A stretch of DNA of 11,679 bases, from positions 1-11,679 of the forward strand of contig CAKPBH010000044.1 in the NCBI GenBank assembly GCA_934140355.1, in the 5' to 3' direction. The stretch comes from an uncultured Bacilli bacterium. GTDB taxonomy: Bacteria; Bacillota_I; Bacilli_A; RF39; UBA660. Made by a program: the position numbers and the translations under genes. The stretch's first letter is position 1, and the number at the start of each line of letters is the position of its first letter. Below, in pieces: positions 1 through 6,696 of the stretch. A model generated the notes under the pieces. It was not told the origin of the DNA, searched no databases, and saw only the letters and a program-made list of their open reading frames with translations.

Positions 1-3
1 AAG

Positions 4-42
4 CTCTCTAAACCCTTATAAAATAAGGGATAGGGAGTTTTT
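4..42 (+). terminator. Intrinsic terminator of an off-window plus-strand gene
   Basis: Two stacked 7-bp stems (4-10 with 31-37, one G-T pair; 13-19 with 23-29, perfect) are separated by a small internal loop and closed by an AAA loop. T5 follows at 38-42. The T-run lies only on the plus side, so the terminated gene must lie to the left of the window. Confidence 0.75.
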
Positions 43-93
43 AACCTTCAAAAACTGTCAAACTCAGGATTATAACACGGATAGGGATATTTT

Positions 94-126
94 GAAAAGA
101 AAAGATTGTGACAAAAATCACAATCT
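94..126 (-). terminator. Possible terminator downstream of the sigma-factor gene
   Basis: A perfect 9-bp stem (103-111 with 118-126) closes a 6-nt loop. Read on the minus strand it is followed by TTTTCTTTTC. This fits a rho-independent terminator for the minus-strand sigma-factor transcript, although it lies about 230 bp past that gene's stop. The same palindrome could instead be a protein-binding site. Confidence 0.45.
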
Positions 127-128
127 GA

Positions 129-142
129 TATTGTTGACAAAG
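129..142 (+). repeat. 14-bp motif repeated inverted at 1781-1794
   Basis: TATTGTTGACAAAG occurs here on the plus strand and exactly again on the minus strand at 1781-1794. The second copy contains the -35 box of the sigma-factor promoter. The core TTGTTGACAA is nearly palindromic. The two copies face each other across the sigma-factor gene. Here the motif has no good -10 box 16-18 bp downstream, so it is not called a promoter. Confidence 0.5.
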
Positions 143-356
143 TTAATTTTTTCAATTAGGCTTGTCATACAGTTTTTATATTCCCACAAAAACATTAAAA
201 AGAGAATTTTAGGATTCTTTGAAGTTTAGCAGTTAAATATCTCAACTCACTTATATTCTGCTTTTTTTGTTTCATTTTAATGGATTAAAATTTTTACTTT
301 AAAATGGACTGTTTTTCAATATTTTGAAACTGTAATAAAAACCGCAACCCTAATTA

Positions 357-1733
357 TTATTGGTAAGGATTAAGTGCTTTGACTTTAGGACTTTGCTTTA
401 ATTTTTTTAGGGCTTTACTTTGAATTAATCTAATATTTTCTTTAGTGCAACCATACTGACGTCCAATTTCTTCCAAAGTCATTATTCTTTCCATTTGATA
501 GCCACTTCTTTTTAATAAAATATCTTTTTCCCTTTTTTCTAATTTTTCATCCATGATTTTTAATAATTCTTCAAAAGTCTGATTATTTAAAATATCCTTT
601 TCAAGTTCTACTCGTGGATCGGCAACTATATCTTCTAATTGAGTATCCGCATCCGATTTATCATTTTCAAAAATTATTTTATTTAGGGACGAAACGGCTA
701 TGCTTTGGTAAATAAATAGTAAGTTTTTTTGGTCATTATCTGAAATATTTAATCTATCCATCATTTCTTTTAAAGAAGTTCTCTTTCCTGTTTGTAAATA
801 TTCTATTTGTTGTTGTGCTTGAATTGTTTTTAGTTTTGCATATAAATTAACTGGAGTATGAACAGTGCTTTGATTTAAAAATTTACTTCTTAAAATATAA
901 TTATTAATGCTAATTAAGGCATATCCCGAAAAACGATAGCCTTTACGAATATCAAAAGTATCCACCGCTCTTATTATCCCAAGCATGCCATCTTGAAAAA
1001 AATCTTCTTCATTTTTGTTTAAGTGATGATCGGTGATATATTTTTTAATTAATCCGCTATTGCGACTTTCAAATTGGTATCTAGCAATACTATAGTCAAT
1101 ATACATATCTATTTGATCTTTTAAATATTCACTGGATAGTACTTCATCAGATGGTTCAGTTGAATTTAAATTAAATTCATTTACAGTAGGAATATGTCCT
1201 TGTAAGTAATTTTCTTGATATAATTTTAATACTTTCTTTAGTTCATTGTCAAAGTTAGAAGTTCTATGACAAATTTGATAAAAGTCTGTAAATCTTTGTA
1301 AAAAATATTCAGCCATTTCTTTTGTTTTGATAGAGTTAATAATTTTATATAAATCGAGTGTGATATTATTATTTTCATCTTTTAAAATATAAATATATGG
1401 TCTTTTCAACAGATGAAATCCATAATAAATTTCTTCTTTTTGGGTAATAATTTTGTCTTTTAATTTTTCTTCTTTTGAAGGATTAACAAAGACTCTTTTT
1501 TCTAATTCTTCTTGATATGGATTTTTCTTTAAGGTAGCTAAGTAATATCCATATTTTTTAAAGATTTCTAATTGATCTTCATAAAAATCTTTAGTTGTAT
1601 CAAATGAATTTAATACTTCTTTATCTAAACATCTATTAGTTAAATTTCTTCCGTAGATATTAATCAATTGATAATAAATGTTTGGTGTAATTACTGTCTG
1701 ATTATTTATTTCGTTAATTAAGTTATTTTCCAT
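357..1733 (-). CDS. Divergent sigma-70-family RNA polymerase sigma factor
   Basis: A 458-aa protein expected to recruit RNA polymerase core to promoters. Region 2 spans about 220-287, with an EEDFFQDG..GIIRAVDTFD core polymerase-binding segment and a GYRFSGYALISINNYI promoter-melting segment. A region-3-like stretch follows at about 290-345. Region 4 is at about 385-450, with a helix-turn-helix in TLEEIGRQYGCTKENIRLIQ (419-438). Residues 1-210 are highly charged, show no region 1.2 that I recognise, and have no family assignment. The housekeeping RpoD region-2.4 wording (YATWWIRQA) is absent, so this is an alternative or strongly diverged sigma factor, not a typical primary one. The ATG is set by an AGGGGGGA Shine-Dalgarno sequence, and a near-consensus promoter lies directly upstream. 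The regulon and the inducing signal are not visible. Confidence is high for the family and low for the role. Confidence 0.88.
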   Translation of the reverse strand: MENNLINEINNQTVITPNIYYQLINIYGRNLTNRCLDKEVLNSFDTTKDFYEDQLEIFKKYGYYLATLKKNPYQEELEKRVFVNPSKEEKLKDKIITQKEEIYYGFHLLKRPYIYILKDENNNITLDLYKIINSIKTKEMAEYFLQRFTDFYQICHRTSNFDNELKKVLKLYQENYLQGHIPTVNEFNLNSTEPSDEVLSSEYLKDQIDMYIDYSIARYQFESRNSGLIKKYITDHHLNKNEEDFFQDGMLGIIRAVDTFDIRKGYRFSGYALISINNYILRSKFLNQSTVHTPVNLYAKLKTIQAQQQIEYLQTGKRTSLKEMMDRLNISDNDQKNLLFIYQSIAVSSLNKIIFENDKSDADTQLEDIVADPRVELEKDILNNQTFEELLKIMDEKLEKREKDILLKRSGYQMERIMTLEEIGRQYGCTKENIRLIQSKALKKLKQSPKVKALNPYQ

Positions 1734-1760
1734 AGTTTCCCCCCTTTTTAAGTGATATTT

Positions 1761-1789
1761 ATTGTAATATAAAAATTTTTCTTTGTCAA
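1761..1789 (-). promoter_or_regulatory. Sigma-A-type promoter of the sigma-factor gene
   Basis: Read on the minus strand: TTGACA (1789-1784), a 17-bp spacer, then TACAAT (1766-1761), which ends about 28 bp before the ATG. The -35 box lies inside the near-palindrome TTGTTGACAA, which would suit a repressor operator. Confidence 0.8.
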
Positions 1790-1851
1790 CAATAAATTAA
1801 CTTGAACAGGATATTTAAAAATTTATCTCATATGATTTAGTGAGGTGATAT

Positions 1852-2391
1852 ATGCAGAATAAAAAATTAAAAAGATTGCGAATTATTGCAATTATAGGAA
1901 TTTTTCTTTTGTCTTTTCCCAGTCATTTTATTTATTCCTTTTTTCCTAATTTATTGGTTTCTTTCTTTTTTCCTGTGAACGAGTCAATTTTTGAGCATTT
2001 GAAAATTTTATTTACTTCTCCCCTACTCTATGGAATTATTGATTATTGTTTATTAAAAAAAGAAGGTATAACTTTTCATAATTTTTCACTTAATTTATTT
2101 CTTACAAGTACTTTATCGGTTATTTTATTTCTTTTAATTTATTTGCCCTTTTATTATATGATTGGTGAGTTTTTGCCTCTTACTTTAGTACTGATGTTAA
2201 TTTCTTATGGGATTGTGGAATTGATTTCTTACTATATTTTGTCTCTATCTAAGATTCCTTATTTGAATACTTTATCTATTCTTTTTATTATTTTGATTTA
2301 TTTAAATTTTATTATTTTAACCTTTTCTCCTCCTCATAGTGATTTATTTTTAGATACTACAACTAATGCTTATGGGATTGGAAAGAGATAA
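1852..2391 (+). CDS. DUF6512-type integral membrane protein
   Basis: A 179-aa, very hydrophobic protein with about five predicted membrane segments (roughly 10-30, 48-66, 78-101, 106-130 and 137-160). Two motifs point to the DUF6512 family as I remember it: PVNESIFEHLKILF near the first loop, and a C-terminal SPPHSDLFLD...AYGI segment. Both keep polar residues (N, E, H, H) next to membrane helices, which may form a binding or catalytic site, but the family's function is unknown. The start is supported by AGGTGATAT just before the ATG. The gene stands alone, transcribed divergently from the sigma factor and converging on gapA across a shared terminator. I see no convincing promoter in the 118-bp upstream gap: a TATGAT at 1831-1836 has no properly spaced -35 box and lies too close to the start. 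Confidence 0.8.
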   Translation: MQNKKLKRLRIIAIIGIFLLSFPSHFIYSFFPNLLVSFFFPVNESIFEHLKILFTSPLLYGIIDYCLLKKEGITFHNFSLNLFLTSTLSVILFLLIYLPFYYMIGEFLPLTLVLMLISYGIVELISYYILSLSKIPYLNTLSILFIILIYLNFIILTFSPPHSDLFLDTTTNAYGIGKR

Positions 2392-2425
2392 TAATACTCT
2401 TAACTTTTTATTTTTTGAAGAGAAG

Positions 2426-2459
2426 AAAAAAAGTCCATCTATTTAGGTGAACTTTTTTT
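2426..2459. terminator. Bidirectional terminator between convergent genes
   Basis: A 14-position stem (2426-2439 with 2446-2459, with one mismatch and one wobble pair) has A7 on the left arm and T7 on the right arm, so it reads as hairpin plus T-run on both strands. It serves the DUF6512 gene (plus) and gapA (minus). Confidence 0.8.
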
Positions 2460-2493
2460 GTTATATGTTCTATCTATAAATTGGGAAGAATTT

Positions 2494-3498
2494 TTATTGG
2501 CTTACCAATTTTTTTGCGGTTCTTACCATTTGAGCAGAGTAACCCATTTCATTGTCATACCACGCTACTACTTTTACTAGTTGTCTACCATTTACTTCCA
2601 TAACGTCGGTTAGGGCGGCATCAATGGTAGCGCCACAAGTAGAAGAAATAATATCGCTAGAGACAATAGGGTCTTCTGTATAATGAAGGGTCTCATTCGT
2701 ATTTTCTTTGAATAAAGCATTCAATTCATCTGCAGTTACATTTTGTTTTAATTCTAAAGTTAAATCTACAAGTGAACCATCACTAACTGGTACGCGCATT
2801 GCACCACCTTTTAATTTTCCATTTAAACTAGGAATAACTTTCCCGATTGCACTAGCCGCTCCGGTTGAGGAAGGGACAATATTCATTCCACAGGCTCTAC
2901 CACGACGGGCTTTAATTCCTTTTTTATGAGCAACATCTAGAGTGACTTGGTCATTCGTGTAGGCATGGATAGTGGTCATATATCCTTTTTCAATACCATA
3001 AGTTTTTTCTAAAACTGCTAAAACTGGTGCTAAACAATTTGTTGTGCAACTAGCAGCACTGATTACTTGTTCTGTACCGTCTAAGATATTGTCATTTACG
3101 TTATAGACAATGGTCTTTACGTCTCCTTTGGCTGGTGCAGAAATAATTACTTTCTTAGCACCAGCTTCGATGTGACTTAGTGCTTTTTCTTTTTCTACAA
3201 ACTTTCCAGTACATTCAAAGACAACATCAATTCCTAGTTCTTGCCAAGGTAAATTTTTAGGGTCCGTTTCTTGATAAACTTTAACTAGTCTATTATTGGC
3301 AAGTATTCCTTCATTGTTAAATGATACTTCAAAATCTTTTAAAAGACGATGATTGGTATCATATTTTAAAAGATAGGCTAATTGCTCGCTATCCGTTAAG
3401 TCGTTAATTGCAACTACTTCTAATTCTGGATCCATCTCCATAATTCGAAAAACTAATCTACCTATTCTTCCAAAGCCATTAATTGCTACTTTTTTCAT
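2494..3498 (-). CDS. gapA: Glyceraldehyde-3-phosphate dehydrogenase, NAD type
   Basis: A 334-aa cytosolic enzyme of glycolysis that converts glyceraldehyde 3-phosphate, NAD+ and phosphate to 1,3-bisphosphoglycerate. The N-terminal Rossmann motif INGFGRIGR (6-14) is followed by IND at 31-33, where Asp33 is the usual mark of NAD preference. The catalytic segment SAASCTTNC carries nucleophile Cys151, and the base is His178 in IHAYTND. The C-terminal WYDNEMGYS motif that completes the cofactor site is also present. The length is normal for the family and nothing is missing. The gene is monocistronic, with a strong AGGAGG Shine-Dalgarno sequence, its own promoter and a hairpin terminator. No pgk or tpi genes flank it, and no CggR-like regulator gene is visible. 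Its codon use looks less AT-biased than that of its neighbours, as expected for a highly expressed gene. Confidence 0.98.
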   Translation of the reverse strand: MKKVAINGFGRIGRLVFRIMEMDPELEVVAINDLTDSEQLAYLLKYDTNHRLLKDFEVSFNNEGILANNRLVKVYQETDPKNLPWQELGIDVVFECTGKFVEKEKALSHIEAGAKKVIISAPAKGDVKTIVYNVNDNILDGTEQVISAASCTTNCLAPVLAVLEKTYGIEKGYMTTIHAYTNDQVTLDVAHKKGIKARRGRACGMNIVPSSTGAASAIGKVIPSLNGKLKGGAMRVPVSDGSLVDLTLELKQNVTADELNALFKENTNETLHYTEDPIVSSDIISSTCGATIDAALTDVMEVNGRQLVKVVAWYDNEMGYSAQMVRTAKKLVSQ

Positions 3499-3518
3499 TC
3501 TATCATCCTCCTATTTAA

Positions 3519-3547
3519 ATTTTATCAAAAATGGAAATGTTTATCAA
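3519..3547 (-). promoter_or_regulatory. gapA promoter
   Basis: On the minus strand: TTGATA (3547-3542), a 17-bp spacer and TAAAAT (3524-3519), just upstream of the AGGAGG Shine-Dalgarno sequence. Spacing is ideal with one mismatch in each box. Confidence 0.7.
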
Positions 3548-3614
3548 GTTAATATACATAAGACGTAACCAAAAAAGGATAAGGGAATAGAATAAAATGA
3601 TAGAAGGAGGAAAA

Positions 3615-3904
3615 ATGAAAAAGTTTTTATTTGTTTGTTGTGCCATAATTATTATTGGTGGCTGTTTTATTGGGCTAAGATTAGCAGAAAAGAAGGAAGA
3701 TAGTAATTTAAAGAAAGTTACTTTAACGGAGGTTACCCATAGTATTTTTTATGCTCCACAGTATTTAGCAGATAGTTTAGGTTATTTCAAAGAGGAAGGA
3801 CTGGATGTAGAAATTACTTTATCAGCCGGTGCCGACGCTGTTATGGCTTCCGTTTTATCGGGAGATGCGGACATTGGTTTTTGTGGTACTGAGGCAACAA
3901 TTTA
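3615..3904 (+). pseudogene. ABC substrate-binding lipoprotein, N-terminal fragment (interrupted gene)
   Basis: The first 96 codons of a periplasmic-binding-type lipoprotein of the NMT1/THI5, SsuA/TauA-like class. The start is the ATG at 3615, directly after GAAGGAGG; an in-frame ATG at 3597 lies upstream of that Shine-Dalgarno sequence and is not used here. The protein opens with a lipoprotein signal (Lys2-3, hydrophobic core, IGGC lipobox with Cys17). The N-lobe follows: a THSIFYAPQYLADSLGYFKEE strand-helix and GDADIGFCGTEATI, the conserved segment after which the family continues into YVYN. Instead a TAG at 3903-3905 ends the frame. The continuation is found at 6739-7449, so an insertion, not a point mutation, caused the break. 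The substrate cannot be told from the sequence; family members carry sulfonates, taurine, nitrate or pyrimidine precursors. A TAGAAT -10-like box lies at 3588-3593 without a clear -35. Confidence 0.88.
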
Positions 3905-3920
3905 GGTTTTAACTATAAAC
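3894..3920 (+). other. Left junction (attL-like) of the inserted element
   Basis: Host coding sequence (GCA ACA ATT TA) runs to 3904 and foreign sequence (GGTTTTAACTATAAAC) begins at 3905. The trinucleotide TTA at 3902-3904 recurs at the other junction (6738-6740) and marks the likely crossover core. A looser 13-nt direct similarity (TTAGGTTTTAAC against TTATGTTTATAAC) spans both junctions, as expected if the element's and target's att half-sites resemble each other. Confidence 0.6.
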
Positions 3921-3922
3921 AG

Positions 3923-3947
3923 AAAAAAAAGACTAAAAAATTAGTCT
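3923..3947 (-). terminator. Terminator of the element's minus-strand genes
   Basis: A 7-bp stem (AGACTAA/TTAGTCT on the minus strand) with a TTTT loop is followed directly by T7. It overlaps the stop codon of the tail-anchored protein gene and lies just inside the left end of the element, which would also limit transcription out of the element into the host gene's antisense strand. Confidence 0.65.
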
Positions 3948-4681
3948 AAAACGAATAAAATAATAATGGACGCTACTAATAGTAGAGCCGATAAAATAAA
4001 GATAATCACTGGTAATGTAATAAAGGCTCTTCTTCCTTGATTAGGTGTTCTGACCAATGTTTTTACATTATTATTAATTAAAGTCGGATTATATCCCATA
4101 TAAGTAGCAGAATCTTTGTCGGTCATTTCTTCTCTTCTGGTGTCCTTTTTCATTAAAGAATTGTCTATTTCCCCATGATAGATGTTATCTTGTTTTGGTG
4201 GAGAATACTTAAGAGGAACTTCCTCTTCTATTGTCTTTTTTTTACTAAGAGTATCTTCTGTTGATAAAGATACTTCTTTTTGGATAGTTTCTTTATTGAA
4301 GTCTAAATCTAGAGAAGTATTTTCTCTTCCTATATTTTCTTCTTTTTTCTCTTCTTCTCTTACTTCTTGGGGAGGAATTTCTTTTATTTTAGGAGTGAGG
4401 GTTTCTTTCTTTTCTTCCAAATATTCAATTTTTCCATCTAGATTTAATTCGTCCATTATTTTTAAACTTTGTTCTTTGTATTCATCATTTGGAATTAGGA
4501 AGATAATATGATTAGCAACAGAGACGCCTTCATCTCTTTTTTTGTGAAATGCATTAAAGATGGCCTTGTTAATTAACTTAACATCTTGAGCACCAGTTGC
4601 ATTAATATAGACGTTCCCGTCATTTTTTCCTGTGAAATTTTTATTTCCTAATATGATATAAAATTGACATAGTTTATCCAT
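3941..4681 (-). CDS. Tail-anchored protein with acidic linker, unknown function
   Basis: I do not recognise this family. From the ATG at 4681 the protein is 246 aa. About residues 1-85 look like a small folded domain (strand FYIILG, helix LINKAIFNAFHKKR, strand HIIFLIPN). Residues of about 90-205 are a low-complexity linker rich in Glu and Lys. One hydrophobic segment (about 219-245) ends the protein, giving a single C-terminal anchor with the N-terminus predicted in the cytoplasm. GTG codons at 4693 and 4690 could extend it by 4 or 3 residues. The ATG is preferred because GGTGATAAGA precedes it, as in other genes here. It has its own promoter and sits between the recombinase and the left end of the element. 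An accessory role at the membrane, perhaps linked to the M23 peptidase of the same element, is only a guess from proximity. Confidence 0.7.
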   Translation of the reverse strand: MDKLCQFYIILGNKNFTGKNDGNVYINATGAQDVKLINKAIFNAFHKKRDEGVSVANHIIFLIPNDEYKEQSLKIMDELNLDGKIEYLEEKKETLTPKIKEIPPQEVREEEKKEENIGRENTSLDLDFNKETIQKEVSLSTEDTLSKKKTIEEEVPLKYSPPKQDNIYHGEIDNSLMKKDTRREEMTDKDSATYMGYNPTLINNNVKTLVRTPNQGRRAFITLPVIIFILSALLLVASIIILFVLD

Positions 4682-4716
4682 TCTTATCACCACTACCTTC
4701 TAATTTCATATTTATT

Positions 4717-4746
4717 ATTATATCACTAGTAAGATATTCTTGTAAA
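4717..4746 (-). promoter_or_regulatory. Promoter of the tail-anchored protein gene
   Basis: On the minus strand: TTTACA (4746-4741), an 18-bp spacer and a perfect TATAAT (4722-4717). It lies in the 97-bp gap after the recombinase, so this gene can be expressed independently of the recombinase. Confidence 0.7.
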
Positions 4747-4778
4747 ATAAATTAACCAACAAAAATTATTTTGTCTAA

Positions 4779-5876
4779 TTATTTGTCAATTACTTTCAAT
4801 AAATATTCTTCTTCTTTTTTTTCAATAATAATTTTAGAAAAAGGGAGAAACTTAGAGAAAAATTCTTCTTTAAATGAAGAACAAAGGGGACAAATGTAAT
4901 AAGAGTAGATTTTATTTTTGTATTTTTTCGTTTTATTTTTTAAATACTTCTGATGCGTTTGGCAATATAATTTATTGGCGTACTTAGATGGGGTCTTTTT
5001 TCTTTTTTCTATGATTTTTTGGACTTTATTCCATAATTTTTCTTCAATGATAGGAGGAATATTCTCATCTTTATAGATAATCCAATTAGTTTTGGGGATA
5101 TTTTGGCGGAGACTGGTTTTATAGTTGATTATTTTTGTTTTTCCTCCACAGTAGTATCCTTTATATTTATAGTTTTTTAAAATTCTTCTGATGGTGGTGG
5201 CATCTATTTTTTTATGATATTTTGAGTAAATTTTATCAGAGATATCTTGGTAGGTATATAAATCTTTAGAAAATATTTTATAAATATCTTTTATGATATT
5301 TGCTTCTTCTTTATTGATGGTTAATTTTCCTTTATTTTTATGGTAGCCAATTAGATTGTTTCCACCTAAAACAACGCCACGTTTTATAGATTGAGCTAGG
5401 CCAAATTGGACGCTTTCTGATAATTTTCTTAATTCATCTTGGGCAATACTGGCCATTAGAGTAAGACGAAATTCGCTGTCAGAATAAAGAGTGTTGATGT
5501 TATCATTTAAAAAATAGACTCCTACTTCGTACTTTAAAAGGATATCAACATAATTAATGCTATCTACGGTATTTCTAGCAAATCTTGAAACACTTTTGGT
5601 TAAAATTAAGTCAAATTTTTTATTTTGGGCGTCATGAATCATTCTTAAAAAGTTTTCTCTTTTTTTTACTTCTTTACCACTGATTCCTTCATCTATATAC
5701 CCTTCTATAAACTGCCAATTGAGACTTGTTTGGATTAGTTTTTTAAAGTAATCTACTTGATTTAGGATACTTGTTGCTTGTAATTCGTGGTCGGTAGATA
5801 CTCTTGCGTAATAAGTTACTCTAAGAGGGATATCAAAAATGGTTTTTCCACTTGTTAATTTTTCCTTAATATTCAT
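4779..5876 (-). CDS. Serine recombinase, compact large-serine-recombinase type
   Basis: A 365-aa site-specific recombinase, the likely integration/excision enzyme of the element. The N-terminal resolvase domain (about 18-150) has YARVSTD with nucleophile Ser27 and the TKSVSRFARN segment, whose Ser97, Arg98 and Arg101 match conserved active-site positions. The long helix of this domain runs through ASIAQDELRKLSESVQFG. A recombinase (DNA-binding) domain follows at about 156-260, including GGNNLIGYHK. A zinc-ribbon-like segment with Cys-x2-His and Cys-x2-Cys (LYCQTH...YYICPLCSS) is near the C-terminus. Phage-type large serine integrases are usually near 500 aa; here the coiled-coil insertion and tail are short or absent. 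GAGGAGG precedes the ATG. The gene starts 45 bp after the M23 gene with no clear terminator between, so both are probably transcribed from the M23 promoter. No excisionase-like gene is seen nearby. Confidence 0.93.
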   Translation of the reverse strand: MNIKEKLTSGKTIFDIPLRVTYYARVSTDHELQATSILNQVDYFKKLIQTSLNWQFIEGYIDEGISGKEVKKRENFLRMIHDAQNKKFDLILTKSVSRFARNTVDSINYVDILLKYEVGVYFLNDNINTLYSDSEFRLTLMASIAQDELRKLSESVQFGLAQSIKRGVVLGGNNLIGYHKNKGKLTINKEEANIIKDIYKIFSKDLYTYQDISDKIYSKYHKKIDATTIRRILKNYKYKGYYCGGKTKIINYKTSLRQNIPKTNWIIYKDENIPPIIEEKLWNKVQKIIEKRKKTPSKYANKLYCQTHQKYLKNKTKKYKNKIYSYYICPLCSSFKEEFFSKFLPFSKIIIEKKEEEYLLKVIDK

Positions 5877-5921
5877 ATTTCCTCCTCTTCTAAGAAATAT
5901 GAAAAAAAGAAAGAGAATATG

Positions 5922-6608
5922 CTAATACAATCGCATTGGATTGACAGCATATCCTCCTCTAAATGGTTCTCCTATATATAAGCAAAAATGAAGATGTGTC
6001 CCTTGGTATGGTGCAGCACTGGTTGGTACGGGAATAACATTTCCGGTATTCCCCATAGAGGCAATGACTTGTCCTTTTGAAACGGTATCCCCTACTTTGA
6101 CATGAATGTCTTTTAAGTGCATATAAACGGTATAGTAATTCGAAGTGGTATGTTTAATTACAATGTAGTTTCCCCCTTTTCCATTACAAGAAATGTTACC
6201 AGGGATACAGCCTGCTTTAACTGTTGTCACTACTCCGTTATTAGCGGCATAAATGTTAGAGCCATAACCTTTAAAAATATCTAAGGCATTATGCCCAGCC
6301 CCAAAATAGGTGGTAATGGTATAACCAGCATCTGTTGGCCATGCCCATGTTCCTGATGCAGTACTAGATGATAAAGTTGTTGGTGTTGTTGATTGTGTTG
6401 TATTGGCAACACTAGTTACATTAGTGTCTTGATAAATAACTTTATTATAGTCGACATCTAAAACGCCTACTTCATTGACTACTAGTGAGTCGCTATAATT
6501 GATAAATAAAGAATTTAGGCTATCATTATCAATAAAAATAATTACCAGTATAATCATCATTGTAAGTGTTATTAAGAAAATACTGAATTTTTTTGTTGCT
6601 TCTTTCAC
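5922..6608 (-). CDS. Membrane-anchored M23 metallopeptidase (LytM-type)
   Basis: A predicted zinc endopeptidase acting on peptidoglycan cross-bridges outside the membrane. From the GTG at 6608 it is 228 aa: a short basic N-terminus, one membrane segment (about 8-26), a Ser/Thr-rich linker (about 62-86) and a C-terminal M23 domain (about 88-228). All catalytic landmarks are present: His106 and Asp110 in HNALD, His164 in YMHL, and His205/His207 in THLHF. Two Cys (134, 141) sit in a loop and might pair. The architecture resembles SpoIIQ-like and similar anchored LytM proteins, but orthology is not claimed. The GTG is chosen because GGGGGG precedes it; the longer frame back to 6662 would begin inside the -35 box of the promoter. 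It is the first gene of the element's minus-strand unit. An M23 enzyme as cargo of so small an element is unusual. It could process the wall during transfer or simply be passenger DNA. Confidence 0.88.
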   Translation of the reverse strand: MKEATKKFSIFLITLTMMIILVIIFIDNDSLNSLFINYSDSLVVNEVGVLDVDYNKVIYQDTNVTSVANTTQSTTPTTLSSSTASGTWAWPTDAGYTITTYFGAGHNALDIFKGYGSNIYAANNGVVTTVKAGCIPGNISCNGKGGNYIVIKHTTSNYYTVYMHLKDIHVKVGDTVSKGQVIASMGNTGNVIPVPTSAAPYQGTHLHFCLYIGEPFRGGYAVNPMRLY

Positions 6609-6633
6609 AATAATCCCCCCAATTTGACTTAAT

Positions 6634-6662
6634 ATTCTACTCTTTTTTGGGTGGGTTGTCAA
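6634..6662 (-). promoter_or_regulatory. Promoter of the M23-recombinase unit
   Basis: On the minus strand: perfect TTGACA (6662-6657), a 17-bp spacer and TAGAAT (6639-6634). This places transcription start near 6627, about 20 bp before the GTG start of the M23 gene. It lies inside the right end of the element. Confidence 0.82.
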
Positions 6663-6696
6663 CTATTAGTAAAATATTTTAAAAAAGAAAAAGATG

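Larger units (their letters stand above)
43..356. other. Gene-free stretch with several inverted repeats
   Basis: No convincing ORF or tRNA is visible here. The stretch is AT-rich and holds several inverted repeats: a perfect 9-bp hairpin at 103-126; AAAAACTGT at 52-60 against ACAGTTTTT at 169-177; CATTTTAA near 273-280 against TTAAAATG near 299-306; and TTTCAA/TTGAAA at 314-329. It is the 3' flank of the minus-strand sigma-factor gene, so part of it may be 3' UTR. A small RNA is possible but not supported by a complete promoter and terminator. Confidence 0.5.

Noticed and set aside
1802..1836. Promoter for the DUF6512 gene (TTGAAC ... TATGAT)
   Set aside because: The spacer is 23 bp and the -10 lies almost on the ribosome-binding site, so the pair does not make a plausible promoter.
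2708..2929. 73-codon plus-strand frame antisense to gapA
   Set aside because: It lies wholly within the conserved GAPDH coding region, has no Shine-Dalgarno sequence and its product resembles nothing.
4182..4511. Ser/Phe-rich 109-codon plus-strand frame
   Set aside because: It is the antisense shadow of the Glu/Lys-rich linker of the tail-anchored protein, which explains its odd composition.
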